In this document: piece after piece, positions 15,107 to 22,925 of the stretch | Position numbering within the stretch: position 1 is the first letter of the stretch | Layout: every line of letters begins with the position of its first letter | Assembly: GCA_900539715.1 (NCBI GenBank) | Contig: UQDA01000030.1 | Coordinates: 1 to 26,296 of the forward strand | Source of the DNA: an uncultured Lachnospiraceae bacterium | GTDB taxonomy: Bacteria > Bacillota > Clostridia > Lachnospirales > Lachnospiraceae | DNA: 26,296 bases | Reading direction: 5' to 3' | Notes under the pieces: model-generated | Told to the model about the DNA's origin: nothing | The model's input: only the letters and a program-made list of their open reading frames with translations | The model's database searches: none | Program-made: the position numbers and the translations under genes

Positions 15107-16585
15107 ATGCTTTTTAATTCCCATATTTTTATATTTGTATTTCTGCCGCTTTTGCTGGCAGGATGGTATTTTTTAAACTATAAAAGGAAATTTATGCTGG
15201 CACAGGGATATCTTATCGGGATGTCCCTGTGGTTTTATGCGTATGTAAATGCAGCTTATCTATGGCTGCTGCTTGGAAGCTGCATCTTCGGCTGGAGCCT
15301 CTCCCTTTTGCCGGAGAAGATTTCTTCAAAAAAAGGACGGAAATGGATCATCGCGGCGGGGTGTGCATTTCATCTCGGGCTTTTGGGATATTTTAAATAC
15401 AGTAATTTTTTTCTGGAAAATATCAATGCCGCGGTAGGAACGGACTTTTCGATGATGCATATTGTGATGCCGGTTGGAATCAGTTTTTATACATTCCAGC
15501 AGCTGGCATATCTGATAGACCGATGTCGGGGAGAAGCGCCGAAGGATTCCTTCTGGGATTATCTGACGTTTATGGTCTACTTCCCGCAGCTGTTGCAGGG
15601 GCCGATCATGCTGAGGGACGAGCTTATCCCGCAGCTGCATGAGCCGGAGCGGAGGCGTTTTGACGCAGGGCGTTTTTCGGAGGGCATTCAGTTTTTTATC
15701 ATTGGTCTTTCCAAAAAGGTGCTGCTTGCAGATACGCTGGCGAAGGCGGTAAATTTTGGTTACTCCAATACGGCGGGGCTTGACAGCATATCGGCTGTTT
15801 TTCTGGCGGCAGGGTATCTGACAGAGCTGTATTTTGATTTCAGCGGCTATTGCGATATGGCGGTTGGCATCGGGAAAATGGTCGGTATCGAGGTAGCGGA
15901 GAATTTTGATTCCCCGTTTAAATCCGCTTCTGTGAAAGAATTCTGGCGTCGCTGGCATATGACGCTGGGGCGCTTTTTTACAAGATATGTGTATATTCCG
16001 CTGGGCGGCAGCAGGAGAGGGAAGGCGCGGACGCTGTGTAATGTAATGATAGTCATGCTGCTGTCGGGCTTATGGCACGGTGCGGCGTGGACGTTTGTTC
16101 TGTGGGGCTTTCTTCACGGGCTTGGGATGATATGGGATAACATAAAACGGAAGGGGCTGCCATGTCGCTGGATAAACCAGCTTCTGATGTTTCTTTATGT
16201 ATCTCTGACGTTTGTATTTTTCCGGGCGGAGAGCATTGCTCAGGGATTTTTGGTCATCGGGAAAATGTTTTCCTTTCAATGGAACGGTTTTTTACTGGAG
16301 ATTGCGCAGGCGTTGGAGATGTCTGAAGTCTATATCGTGACAAAGGCGCTTTCGATGAAGCTGCCGCAGGTATTGCCGTGGTTCTGGCTTGTCATGCTGA
16401 TTGTGTTGTGTGTTGTTTGCGCGGGCGTTCTTTGCGGGAAAAAGGCGGGCGATGTGATAGGGGCTTCCTCATCGAAAAGAGGTATTGCGCAGCATTGCTG
16501 GTATCCTTTTGCGCTGGCGGTCTTATTTGTATGGTCGCTGATTTCCATGACCGGAGTGAGCGAGTATCTGTATTTTTCATTTTAA
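15107..16585 (+). CDS. MBOAT-family O-acyltransferase (AlgI/DltB-like)
   Basis: Polytopic membrane protein, 492 residues, with about ten or more hydrophobic segments. MBOAT enzymes move an acyl group, here probably acetyl, across the membrane to an extracellular partner that modifies a surface polysaccharide. Diagnostic stretches are GISFYTFQQLAYLIDRCRG, YFDFSGYCDMAVGIGKMVG, SVKEFWRRWHMTLGRFF, and LLSGLWHGAAWTFVLWG with the conserved catalytic His324. AAGGA lies before the ATG and the gap from the fructokinase is 15 bases. The next gene, 16 bases downstream, is the expected SGNH partner, so this is a complete two-part O-acetylation system. Whether the target is teichoic acid, capsule or another exopolysaccharide cannot be read. 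No DltA or DltC gene is nearby, so D-alanylation is unlikely. Confidence 0.92.
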   Translation: MLFNSHIFIFVFLPLLLAGWYFLNYKRKFMLAQGYLIGMSLWFYAYVNAAYLWLLLGSCIFGWSLSLLPEKISSKKGRKWIIAAGCAFHLGLLGYFKYSNFFLENINAAVGTDFSMMHIVMPVGISFYTFQQLAYLIDRCRGEAPKDSFWDYLTFMVYFPQLLQGPIMLRDELIPQLHEPERRRFDAGRFSEGIQFFIIGLSKKVLLADTLAKAVNFGYSNTAGLDSISAVFLAAGYLTELYFDFSGYCDMAVGIGKMVGIEVAENFDSPFKSASVKEFWRRWHMTLGRFFTRYVYIPLGGSRRGKARTLCNVMIVMLLSGLWHGAAWTFVLWGFLHGLGMIWDNIKRKGLPCRWINQLLMFLYVSLTFVFFRAESIAQGFLVIGKMFSFQWNGFLLEIAQALEMSEVYIVTKALSMKLPQVLPWFWLVMLIVLCVVCAGVLCGKKAGDVIGASSSKRGIAQHCWYPFALAVLFVWSLISMTGVSEYLYFSF

Positions 16586-16601
16586 GGAGTAGGAAAAGGG
16601 C

Positions 16602-17639
16602 ATGGACGGACGGAAATTTCTCAGACGCTTCGGGATAGCGGCGGCAGCTCTGATGGCTCTGGCAGCGGGACTGGTAGCTTTGTTTGACCCGTTTTATCAT
16701 TTTCACGGACCTTTGCCGGGGATGAAGGCGGTTGTGACACAGTCGGAATATCAATGTATCGGAACGATACGGAATTTTGAATATGACAGCGTTTTGCTCG
16801 GCTCGTCCACGGCGGAAAACTACAACAATCGCTGGTTTGACGAAGCGTTTGGATGTACGACGGTAAAAGCGATAAAAAGTTCAGGGACGACGGCAGATTT
16901 AAAATTTTATCTGGACGAAGCATTTGCAGCCCACGACATCAAAAATATTTTTTATAGTCTGGATCTTTTTGCGCTGGACGGTGATCCACAGATAAATTTT
17001 GTGAATGATTCGATGCCCCTGTATCTGTATGATAAAAATCCTTTTAACGATGTGAAATATCTTTTTAATAAGGATGTGATATTTAAGGATATCCCATATC
17101 TTCTGGCGATGAACCTGTCCGGGGGATATGACGAGGGGACATCGTACAACTGGTGGCAGTATAAGACGTTTTCGGAGGAGGAGACACGAAAGCACTATGA
17201 CCGTTCGGAGACGGTAGAGCCGATGCGGGATGCGTCTTGCTGGAAAGAACGGGTCGACGCGAACATTCTGATCCTGGAGGAGTATGTGAACGGACATCCG
17301 GAGACGGCGTTTTATTTTTTGCTGCCCCCTTATTCACAGCTTTGGTGGGACAGCGTTTACCGCAGCGGACAGCTTGAGGAATATCTGTATGCGCGTCAGG
17401 CGGCGATGGAGACGCTGGCGGTATATGAAAACGTGCGGGTTTTGGATTTCCAGACCGATGAAAGGATTATCATGGAGCTGGACAATTATATGGACCCGGT
17501 GCATTTTTCTGCGGATATCAATCATCTGATGGCGCAGGAGGCGGCGAAGGAGGATTCCGTCTATCTGGTCAAAAAAGAGGATATCGCAGAGCGGGCAGAG
17601 AAGATGCGGGAGCTGGCCGATGATATACTGAGTCCGTGA
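16602..17639 (+). CDS. SGNH/AlgX-like acyltransferase partner of MBOAT
   Basis: Extracytoplasmic membrane-anchored protein of 345 residues. A single N-terminal membrane helix (about 9-27) follows three basic residues. The SGNH nucleophile motif is VLLGSSTAEN (Ser68), and the C-terminal catalytic Asp-x-x-His is DPVHFS (Asp298, His301). Between them lies a DltD/AlgJ-like alpha/beta domain with YSLDLFAL and YFLLPPYSQLWW. It would accept the acyl group from the MBOAT protein encoded 16 bases upstream and place it on a polysaccharide outside the membrane. A terminator at 17692 ends the transcript. Pairing and motifs make the general role secure; the polymer is unknown. Confidence 0.87.
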   Translation: MDGRKFLRRFGIAAAALMALAAGLVALFDPFYHFHGPLPGMKAVVTQSEYQCIGTIRNFEYDSVLLGSSTAENYNNRWFDEAFGCTTVKAIKSSGTTADLKFYLDEAFAAHDIKNIFYSLDLFALDGDPQINFVNDSMPLYLYDKNPFNDVKYLFNKDVIFKDIPYLLAMNLSGGYDEGTSYNWWQYKTFSEEETRKHYDRSETVEPMRDASCWKERVDANILILEEYVNGHPETAFYFLLPPYSQLWWDSVYRSGQLEEYLYARQAAMETLAVYENVRVLDFQTDERIIMELDNYMDPVHFSADINHLMAQEAAKEDSVYLVKKEDIAERAEKMRELADDILSP

Positions 17640-17691
17640 GACATATGCCGGGCGGATGCAGGCAGGCGGCCGGGTAAGATGTAAGCTGTAT

Positions 17692-17723
17692 AAAAAAGAG
17701 TCGGTGCGCCGGCTCTTTTTTTT
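17692..17723 (+). terminator. Rho-independent terminator after the acyltransferase operon
   Basis: AAAAAAGAGTCGG (17692-17704) pairs with CCGGCTCTTTTTT (one G-T pair) around a TGCG loop and is followed by an 8-base T-run ending at 17723. Confidence 0.88.
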
Positions 17724-17795
17724 GCGGCAGGAAAGCCGCTTTTCTGTCGTATAAAAAGTACAATGATGCCCGAACTTTTAAAAGATTATCAAAAA

Positions 17796-17811
17796 TCGTG
17801 CATATTCGTGC
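17796..17811. repeat. GTGC direct repeats upstream of the lacI promoter
   Basis: TCGTGC occurs at 17796-17801 and again at 17806-17811, exactly one helical turn apart, and abuts the -35 box at 17812. Similar 10-bp-spaced GTGC pairs occur before the transporter at 19159-19173 and 19293-19307. Same-face direct repeats next to a -35 suggest an activator site. Confidence 0.5.
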
Positions 17812-17840
17812 TTTACTATATTTTGATATTATGATATATT
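17812..17840 (+). promoter_or_regulatory. Promoter of the lacI-family gene
   Basis: TTTACT (17812-17817), 17 bases, TATATT (17835-17840). The start would be near 17847, giving a leader of about 118 bases that includes a hairpin GCGGCA/TGCCGC (17930-17935 with 17943-17948) just before the ribosome binding site. The rest of the 17724-17964 gap shows nothing else I can identify. Confidence 0.55.
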
Positions 17841-17964
17841 CAAATAAAGCCCAAAAATATTTCATTATAGGGCAAAAGGTTATAAGGAATAGCAGTTATA
17901 GAAGCAAATACGGGATAGGGTTTCGGAAAGCGGCAGATAGCATGCCGCGGTACAGGAGGAAAAC

Positions 17965-19059
17965 ATGGGGAAGGCAACGATACAGAGTATGGCAAAGCAG
18001 CTTGGACTGTCGAGAAATACGGTTTCGCTGGCATTAAAGGACAGCGAACTGGTAACGGCACGCACAAAGGAGCTTGTGATAAGGCATGCGAGGTCGGTGG
18101 GTTATCTGCCGGGGGAAGCTTTGCAGGATGGCGGGGAAGCGCCGTCTGAATTTTCAGGATATGCGGAGGAGGCAGGGGGATATGCCCGGACTGAGCAGGT
18201 GGAGACTGGCAAAGAAAATACGGAACCGTTCCGTATCATGATTTTGCGGAAAACAGATATTGCCGTATATTGGGATAAGGTTATCAGCGGGATTTCTTCG
18301 GAAGCGAGCCTGAGCGGATGCCAGACGCAGGTTGCTGTTGTGACTAAGGATGCGGAGAAAAACCTTGTCCTTCCGATAGGGATAGACGACGGTATCAAGG
18401 CAGTCTTTTGCGTGCAGCTTTTCAGCGAGGAGTATATCGCGAAGATTCGGGAAAAAGGGATATGGCTGTTTTTTCTGGATGAGAGGAAAAGCATGGAAAC
18501 GGGGGCTGTCGGTGACGTTGTAAAAATGGAAGGCGTCAATGCGGTAGTGGCGCTGACAAAGCACCTGATAGGCCAGGGGATGAAGCAGATAGGGTTTTTG
18601 AGCGAGAACAGCGACCGTTATGAAACAATGTATGACCGTTACGACGGATATTGCTATGCGATGCGTCAGGCGGGGCTTTCACCGGACCCGTCCATTGTCC
18701 TTCCGAATCCGGAGAGCGATTTTTTTTACAGGCTTCAGACATTTGAGGAGATTGTGGACAGCTACCGGGTAAAACCGGATGCGGTCGTATGCGGAAATGA
18801 TTCTATTGCGAAGTTTTTGACGCAGGCTCTGCGGGAAAAGGGATACCGGGTTCCCGAGGACGTTGCGATAACAGGCTTTGATAACGATGAGGAAGGGATG
18901 CTCGATCCGTTTTTTTCCACGGTCTATATCAATCCAAAATGGCTGGGAAGGCGAATGGTGCAGTGCTTTTTATGGCGTCTGGAGCATCCCGACGCTCCAT
19001 TTGAAAAAATCATGGTAGAAGGAAAAGTGATATTAAGGAGGTCTTCAGGAAAAAACTGA
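17965..19059 (+). CDS. LacI-family transcriptional regulator
   Basis: Repressor or dual regulator of 364 residues. The helix-turn-helix fills residues about 4-50 (ATIQSMAKQLGLSRNTVSLAL), followed by a long acidic and Gly-rich linker (about 54-85), longer than usual and without a clear hinge-helix motif. From about residue 88 a periplasmic-binding-protein-like sugar-sensing core follows, with typical VNAVVALTKHLIGQGMKQIGFL, DAVVCGNDSIAKFLTQALREKGYRVPEDVAITGFDN and a final IMVEGKVILRRSS. AGGAGG lies 5 bases before the ATG. It precedes the second transporter and the alpha-galactosidase and likely responds to their sugar. The odd linker makes its DNA-binding mode less certain; no CG-centred palindrome is visible in its neighbourhood. 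Confidence 0.9.
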   Translation: MGKATIQSMAKQLGLSRNTVSLALKDSELVTARTKELVIRHARSVGYLPGEALQDGGEAPSEFSGYAEEAGGYARTEQVETGKENTEPFRIMILRKTDIAVYWDKVISGISSEASLSGCQTQVAVVTKDAEKNLVLPIGIDDGIKAVFCVQLFSEEYIAKIREKGIWLFFLDERKSMETGAVGDVVKMEGVNAVVALTKHLIGQGMKQIGFLSENSDRYETMYDRYDGYCYAMRQAGLSPDPSIVLPNPESDFFYRLQTFEEIVDSYRVKPDAVVCGNDSIAKFLTQALREKGYRVPEDVAITGFDNDEEGMLDPFFSTVYINPKWLGRRMVQCFLWRLEHPDAPFEKIMVEGKVILRRSSGKN

Positions 19060-19071
19060 AGCTTTTATGAG

Positions 19072-19104
19072 AAAAGGGAACCGTGCGACGGCTCCCTTTT
19101 TTTT
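19072..19104 (+). terminator. Terminator after the lacI-family gene
   Basis: AAAAGGGAACCGT pairs with ACGGCTCCCTTTT (one A-C mismatch) around GCG, then T-run to 19104. A smaller hairpin, CTTCAG/CTGAAG (19043-19061), overlaps the stop codon. It separates the regulator from the transporter transcript. Confidence 0.82.
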
Positions 19105-19158
19105 CGAGAAACCATATACTGGGAGCACAGCGGGCATTTGTTAAAAATACACAAATAA

Positions 19159-19173
19159 GGTGCAAAATAGTGC
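19159..19173. repeat. GTGC direct repeats, second pair
   Basis: GGTGC (19159-19163) and AGTGC (19169-19173) are 10 bp apart, with AAAAT between. Layout matches the pair before the lacI-family promoter. They lie about 60 bp upstream of the candidate -35 at 19233. Confidence 0.45.
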
Positions 19174-19232
19174 ATAGAATAAAAGGAGAAATCGTTTATT
19201 GTAACAAAATGCATTAAAACGACATAAAACCA

Positions 19233-19261
19233 TTGAAAATAATTCAAAAAAGTGCTTTAAT
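19233..19261 (+). promoter_or_regulatory. Candidate promoter of the second transporter operon
   Basis: TTGAAA (19233-19238), 17 bases, TTTAAT (19256-19261). An alternative uses TTTAAT as a -35 with ATAAAA (19279-19284) as -10. That would copy the lacI promoter, where GTGC also directly precedes a TTTA hexamer. The region is very AT-rich, so false matches are easy. Confidence 0.4.
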
Positions 19262-19292
19262 AGTAGATGTAAAGAAAAATAAAACACAGAAA

Positions 19293-19307
19293 CGTGCGAA
19301 ATAATGC
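19293..19307. repeat. GTGC direct repeats, third pair
   Basis: CGTGC (19293-19297) and AATGC (19303-19307) again sit 10 bp apart, one base off the pattern. They fall in the presumed leader, 26 bases before the permease ATG, where a bound protein would block rather than activate. Confidence 0.35.
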
Positions 19308-19332
19308 AATAAAATGAAAGGAGAAATAAAAT

Positions 19333-20277
19333 ATGTCAGGTACCAGAAAAGCTGCGGCTGTCCGCAAGGGAAAAGGGCGGGCGCTATTGAGGGAGATGTA
19401 CAGATATCGCTGGCTGTATTTTCTGCTGATTCCGGGAATCATTTTTTTCTTCATATTTAAGTACATTCCGATGTACGGACTGAAGATAGCCTTTATGGAT
19501 TATAATCAGTATAATCCTGCAGCGAGCGAGTGGGTGGGACTGGAACAGTTTGTGAAGCTGTTTTCAAAAAGGTCGTTCCTTCCGGTTTTGAGGAATACGA
19601 TAGTGATAAGCCTCCTGAAGCTTCTTATCGGGTTTCCGATTCCTATCATTCTGGCTCTTATGATGAATGAGATGAGGAATCTGAAGTTTAAAAAGGTTTC
19701 CCAGACGCTGCTGTACCTTCCGCATTTTATTTCATGGGTCATTCTGGGCGGTATCATCATGACGCTCTTAGACCCTGACAACGGGCTGATAACAGACCTT
19801 ATCATGAAGCTTACCGGAGAAAAGGTAATGGTGCTGACAGACCCGAAATGGTTTGTGCCGATGCTGATAATCACGGATATCTATAAAGGGATGGGCTGGG
19901 GTACGATACTGTATTTTGCGGCGATAAGCGGAATCGACCCGCAGCTTTACGAAGCGGCGTCCATTGACGGCGCGGGCAGATGGAGACAGGCTCTGAGCAT
20001 CACGCTTCCTTCTATCATTCCGACGATAGTGGTCTGCTTTATCTTAAACTGCGGAAATATCCTGAATGCCGGATTTGACCAGATATTTATGCTGTATTCA
20101 TCCCATGTATATGATGTGGCGGATATCATTGATACTTATGTATACCGCATAGGTATCGTGAACGCGGACTATTCGTTCAGTACGGCGGCCGGTATGTTTA
20201 AGTCAGTTGTGGCGTTTATCATGATAGTCGTTGTAAATGCGATAGCAAAAAAGACCGGCAACGAGGGCTTGTATTAG
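19333..20277 (+). CDS. Sugar ABC transporter permease, LplB type (second system)
   Basis: Membrane subunit of the second CUT1-type importer, 314 residues. It shares with the permease at 212 the opening FKYIPMYGLKIAFMDY pattern and the C-terminal region around YVYRIGIVNADYSFSTAAGMFKSV. The EAA loop starts at residue 207 (EAASIDGAGRWRQALSITLP). AAAGGAG lies 9-10 bases before the ATG. The next gene follows after 17 bases. Composition is intermediate to GC-rich, unlike its AT-rich counterpart in the first operon, so the two systems are not a recent duplication. Raffinose-type sugars are the likely substrate given GH36 downstream. Confidence 0.92.
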   Translation: MSGTRKAAAVRKGKGRALLREMYRYRWLYFLLIPGIIFFFIFKYIPMYGLKIAFMDYNQYNPAASEWVGLEQFVKLFSKRSFLPVLRNTIVISLLKLLIGFPIPIILALMMNEMRNLKFKKVSQTLLYLPHFISWVILGGIIMTLLDPDNGLITDLIMKLTGEKVMVLTDPKWFVPMLIITDIYKGMGWGTILYFAAISGIDPQLYEAASIDGAGRWRQALSITLPSIIPTIVVCFILNCGNILNAGFDQIFMLYSSHVYDVADIIDTYVYRIGIVNADYSFSTAAGMFKSVVAFIMIVVVNAIAKKTGNEGLY

Positions 20278-20294
20278 TAGGAGGTGATGCGGAA

Positions 20295-21200
20295 ATGAGA
20301 GCGACAAAACGTAAGGGAAGTACGATCAGGCGCAGCAGGGGCGAGGTCGCATTCAGTATTTTCAATTATATATTTTTTATCGGGCTTTGTATCGTGATGG
20401 TGTATCCGTTCTGGCATGTTGTCATGATGTCGCTGAGTTCGGTGGAGGCAACGGCAAAGGGCGGCGTATTCCTCTGGCCGAAGGGCTTTAATCTGGACAC
20501 ATATGTCAAAGTATTTAAAGACCCGTCCATCTGGAGCGGTTATTTTACGACAGTTGTTGTTACGGTGGTAAGTACATTTCTGGGAACGCTGTTCACGGCG
20601 ACAACGGCATATCCGCTGTCCAAAAAGAATCTGCCTTTTGGAAACATACTGCTTCTGCTGGTGCTTTTTACGATGCTGTTTTCCGGCGGGATGATACCCG
20701 GATATCTGCTCATGAAAAATCTGAAGCTGATAGACAGCAGGTGGGCGCTCATTTTGCCGGGGCTCATCAGTGCATATAACGTCATCATTATGAAAAGCTT
20801 TTTCCAGTCGATACCGGAAAGTCTGGAGGAATCGGCAAAAATCGACGGGGCGACAGAGGTGACGATATTCTGGAAAATCGTATTGCCTTTGTCGAAAGCG
20901 ACTGTGGCGACGATAGCGCTGTTTACGGCAGTCGGCTACTGGAATGACTATTTTTCAACAGTCCTTTATATCAATACGAAGGAAAAATGGGCTTTACAGG
21001 CGGTGCTGCGCTATATGCTGACAAATACGAATCAGGCGATGCAGTCGGCGGGTGTGACGGTGGCTGCGGCGACGAATGTGACTGCGGCAACGATCAAGGC
21101 GGCTTCGGTAGTAGTCGCGACGGTTCCGATACTGTGCGTGTATCCGTTTGTGCAGAAATATTTTGTAAAGGGCGTAATGATAGGCGGAGTGAAGGGTTGA
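20295..21200 (+). CDS. Sugar ABC transporter permease, YtcP/LplC type (second system)
   Basis: Second membrane subunit, 301 residues, with a ribosome binding site AGGAGGTGAT that matches the 16S tail almost perfectly. Hydrophobic segments begin near residue 20. The EAA-equivalent loop is near residue 178 (EESAKIDGATEVTIFWKIVLP). An Ala/Thr/Val-rich stretch, VTVAAATNVTAATIKAASVVVA (about 252-273), lies before the last membrane segment. The tail FVKGVMIGGVKG is nearly the same as in the first system. It is cotranscribed with its neighbours, and like the first system lacks an ATPase gene. Confidence 0.92.
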   Translation: MRATKRKGSTIRRSRGEVAFSIFNYIFFIGLCIVMVYPFWHVVMMSLSSVEATAKGGVFLWPKGFNLDTYVKVFKDPSIWSGYFTTVVVTVVSTFLGTLFTATTAYPLSKKNLPFGNILLLLVLFTMLFSGGMIPGYLLMKNLKLIDSRWALILPGLISAYNVIIMKSFFQSIPESLEESAKIDGATEVTIFWKIVLPLSKATVATIALFTAVGYWNDYFSTVLYINTKEKWALQAVLRYMLTNTNQAMQSAGVTVAAATNVTAATIKAASVVVATVPILCVYPFVQKYFVKGVMIGGVKG

Positions 21201-21230
21201 TACGATATAAATATCAAGGAGGAAAAGAAG

Positions 21231-22844
21231 ATGAAAAGAAAACTGACAGCGTTATTTCTGGCAGGAGTGATGGCGGCAGGCGCGCTTGCGGGCTGTAGCT
21301 CTGACGGAGGGGCAAAGGAGGAGACGAAGCAGGCTGCAGCAACCCCTGTCGCAGAAGGAAAGGTCGACGTTTTAAACCAGAGTGAAAAAATGAGGATGTC
21401 CGTAGTCTGCCTGCAGGGTTATACCCAGCCGGACAGCGAATTTGAACACTGGATGGAGGAGCGGTATAATCTGGATGTGGAAGTGATAGCGCTTCCCGGT
21501 TGGTCCGATGCGACGGCGAAGATAACGCTTCTGATGGCGGATGAAAGCCAGCGCCCGGATATCCTGTGGTGGTGGAATATGGATGCGGACTTTGCGGAAT
21601 GGGTAGATGCGGGGCTTTTGGTGGACGTTGCGCCCTACATGGAAAAGTATACGACAATGCGGGATTATTATAACAGCATAGCCCCCGGAATCCTGTTTTA
21701 TGCTTCTGAGGAAGACGGAGCGATATACAGGATACCCGGAGATGTGGCGGAGCCTGCCTGCGAGACGCTCTGGATACGTCAGGACTGGCTGGATAATCTG
21801 AATCTGGAGATTCCCAAAACGCTGGACGAGCTGGAAAAGGTGTTGTATGCATTCACATTTGACGACCCGGACGGAAACGGTGTGGACGATACTTACGGTC
21901 TTGGCGGAGACGGTTATGATATGAGAAGCTTCTGGCCGTGGGTGCAGGGAAGCGGAGAGGGGCTTGGCAGAGAAGGCTTTGTGAGAAAAGAGGATGGCAG
22001 TTATGTATATGGTCCGACGACGGAGGATGCAAAAAAATGGCTTGGCAGAGTCCATAAACTGTATGCGGACGGCGTAATCACGCCAAATATTGTAACGGAT
22101 ACCGACCGTGACGAGGAAATGGCGAACGGCGGCTTCGGCGTGACCTACAACTGGGTTATTTATAACAATCCTTCAAACGGGACGATGAAATCCTTTTACT
22201 CAACAAACCCGGATGCGAAGTGGGTTCCTGTCGATATGGTGACGGGCGATAACGGCAAGCCTCAGGATGAGCCGGCATCTGTAGGCGCATGGTGCTATTT
22301 TGGCATTACAAACGTATGCGCCGACCCTGAACGGGCATATGCAATATGGGACGATATGGCGAAGCCTGAAAATTATATCCGCAGACGTTTTGGCGTAGAG
22401 GGCAGGGATTACATCGACAATGGCGACGGCACTTATGAAATCATCCATTCCGGCGACGGACCGGAAAATACGGAACAGAACCTTGGCATAGAGCTGTTCC
22501 AAGACCTTTTTTCCAGAAAAGACGAATGTAACATTGAGAACAGTGCGGAGACGGCGGCATTATTTGAAAAGGTAAAGGAAAGCAGCCGGGATGCCTATAA
22601 GCTGACGATAGAAAAGAAAAATCCCGCGAAATATGAGGTAGGGAACGAGCTGGGAACAGATATCGGCGATATCTCTAAAGAATATATGTGGGGCGTCATC
22701 AGCGGAAGCAAATCTCTTGACGATTGGGACCAGTTTGTGGCAGACATTGAAAACGCAGGAATCAAGGATGTACAGGAAGAGCTGGCGGCTCTGCATTCCG
22801 AACAGATGAAGCAATATGAAGAGTATATGAACGCACATAAATAA
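21231..22844 (+). CDS. Extracellular sugar-binding lipoprotein (second system)
   Basis: Solute-binding protein of 537 residues for the second importer. The signal peptide ends in the lipobox LAGC with lipidated Cys22, followed by a Ser/Gly/Glu/Lys/Ala-rich tether. AAGGAGG lies upstream of the ATG. A calcium-binding-like DDPDGNGVDDTYGL stretch (about residues 212-225) is typical of this LplA/YtcQ group; the first system has a related DPAGNGQTIPMSF. Aromatic residues such as WWWNMD could line the sugar site. It ends 81 bases before the GH36 start, with a hairpin between. Ligand inferred only from GH36. Confidence 0.92.
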   Translation: MKRKLTALFLAGVMAAGALAGCSSDGGAKEETKQAAATPVAEGKVDVLNQSEKMRMSVVCLQGYTQPDSEFEHWMEERYNLDVEVIALPGWSDATAKITLLMADESQRPDILWWWNMDADFAEWVDAGLLVDVAPYMEKYTTMRDYYNSIAPGILFYASEEDGAIYRIPGDVAEPACETLWIRQDWLDNLNLEIPKTLDELEKVLYAFTFDDPDGNGVDDTYGLGGDGYDMRSFWPWVQGSGEGLGREGFVRKEDGSYVYGPTTEDAKKWLGRVHKLYADGVITPNIVTDTDRDEEMANGGFGVTYNWVIYNNPSNGTMKSFYSTNPDAKWVPVDMVTGDNGKPQDEPASVGAWCYFGITNVCADPERAYAIWDDMAKPENYIRRRFGVEGRDYIDNGDGTYEIIHSGDGPENTEQNLGIELFQDLFSRKDECNIENSAETAALFEKVKESSRDAYKLTIEKKNPAKYEVGNELGTDIGDISKEYMWGVISGSKSLDDWDQFVADIENAGIKDVQEELAALHSEQMKQYEEYMNAHK

Positions 22845-22881
22845 AGCAGCTCCCTCACGGGAAGAAAGGGGAGAGCCGGGT

Positions 22882-22903
22882 GGCTGGCAGGAAACTGCCG
22901 GCC
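22882..22903 (+). other. GNRA-tetraloop hairpin before alpha-galactosidase
   Basis: GGCTGGCAG (22882-22890) pairs with CTGCCGGCC (22895-22903), one G-T wobble, closed by GAAA, a classic stable GNRA loop. It is followed by TTTGGGCTTT, too poor in T for an efficient terminator, and ends 12 bases before the GH36 ribosome binding site. It may stabilise the upstream lipoprotein mRNA or lower read-through, giving more binding protein than enzyme. Confidence 0.55.
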
Positions 22904-22925
22904 TTTGGGCTTTCAGGGAAAGACG

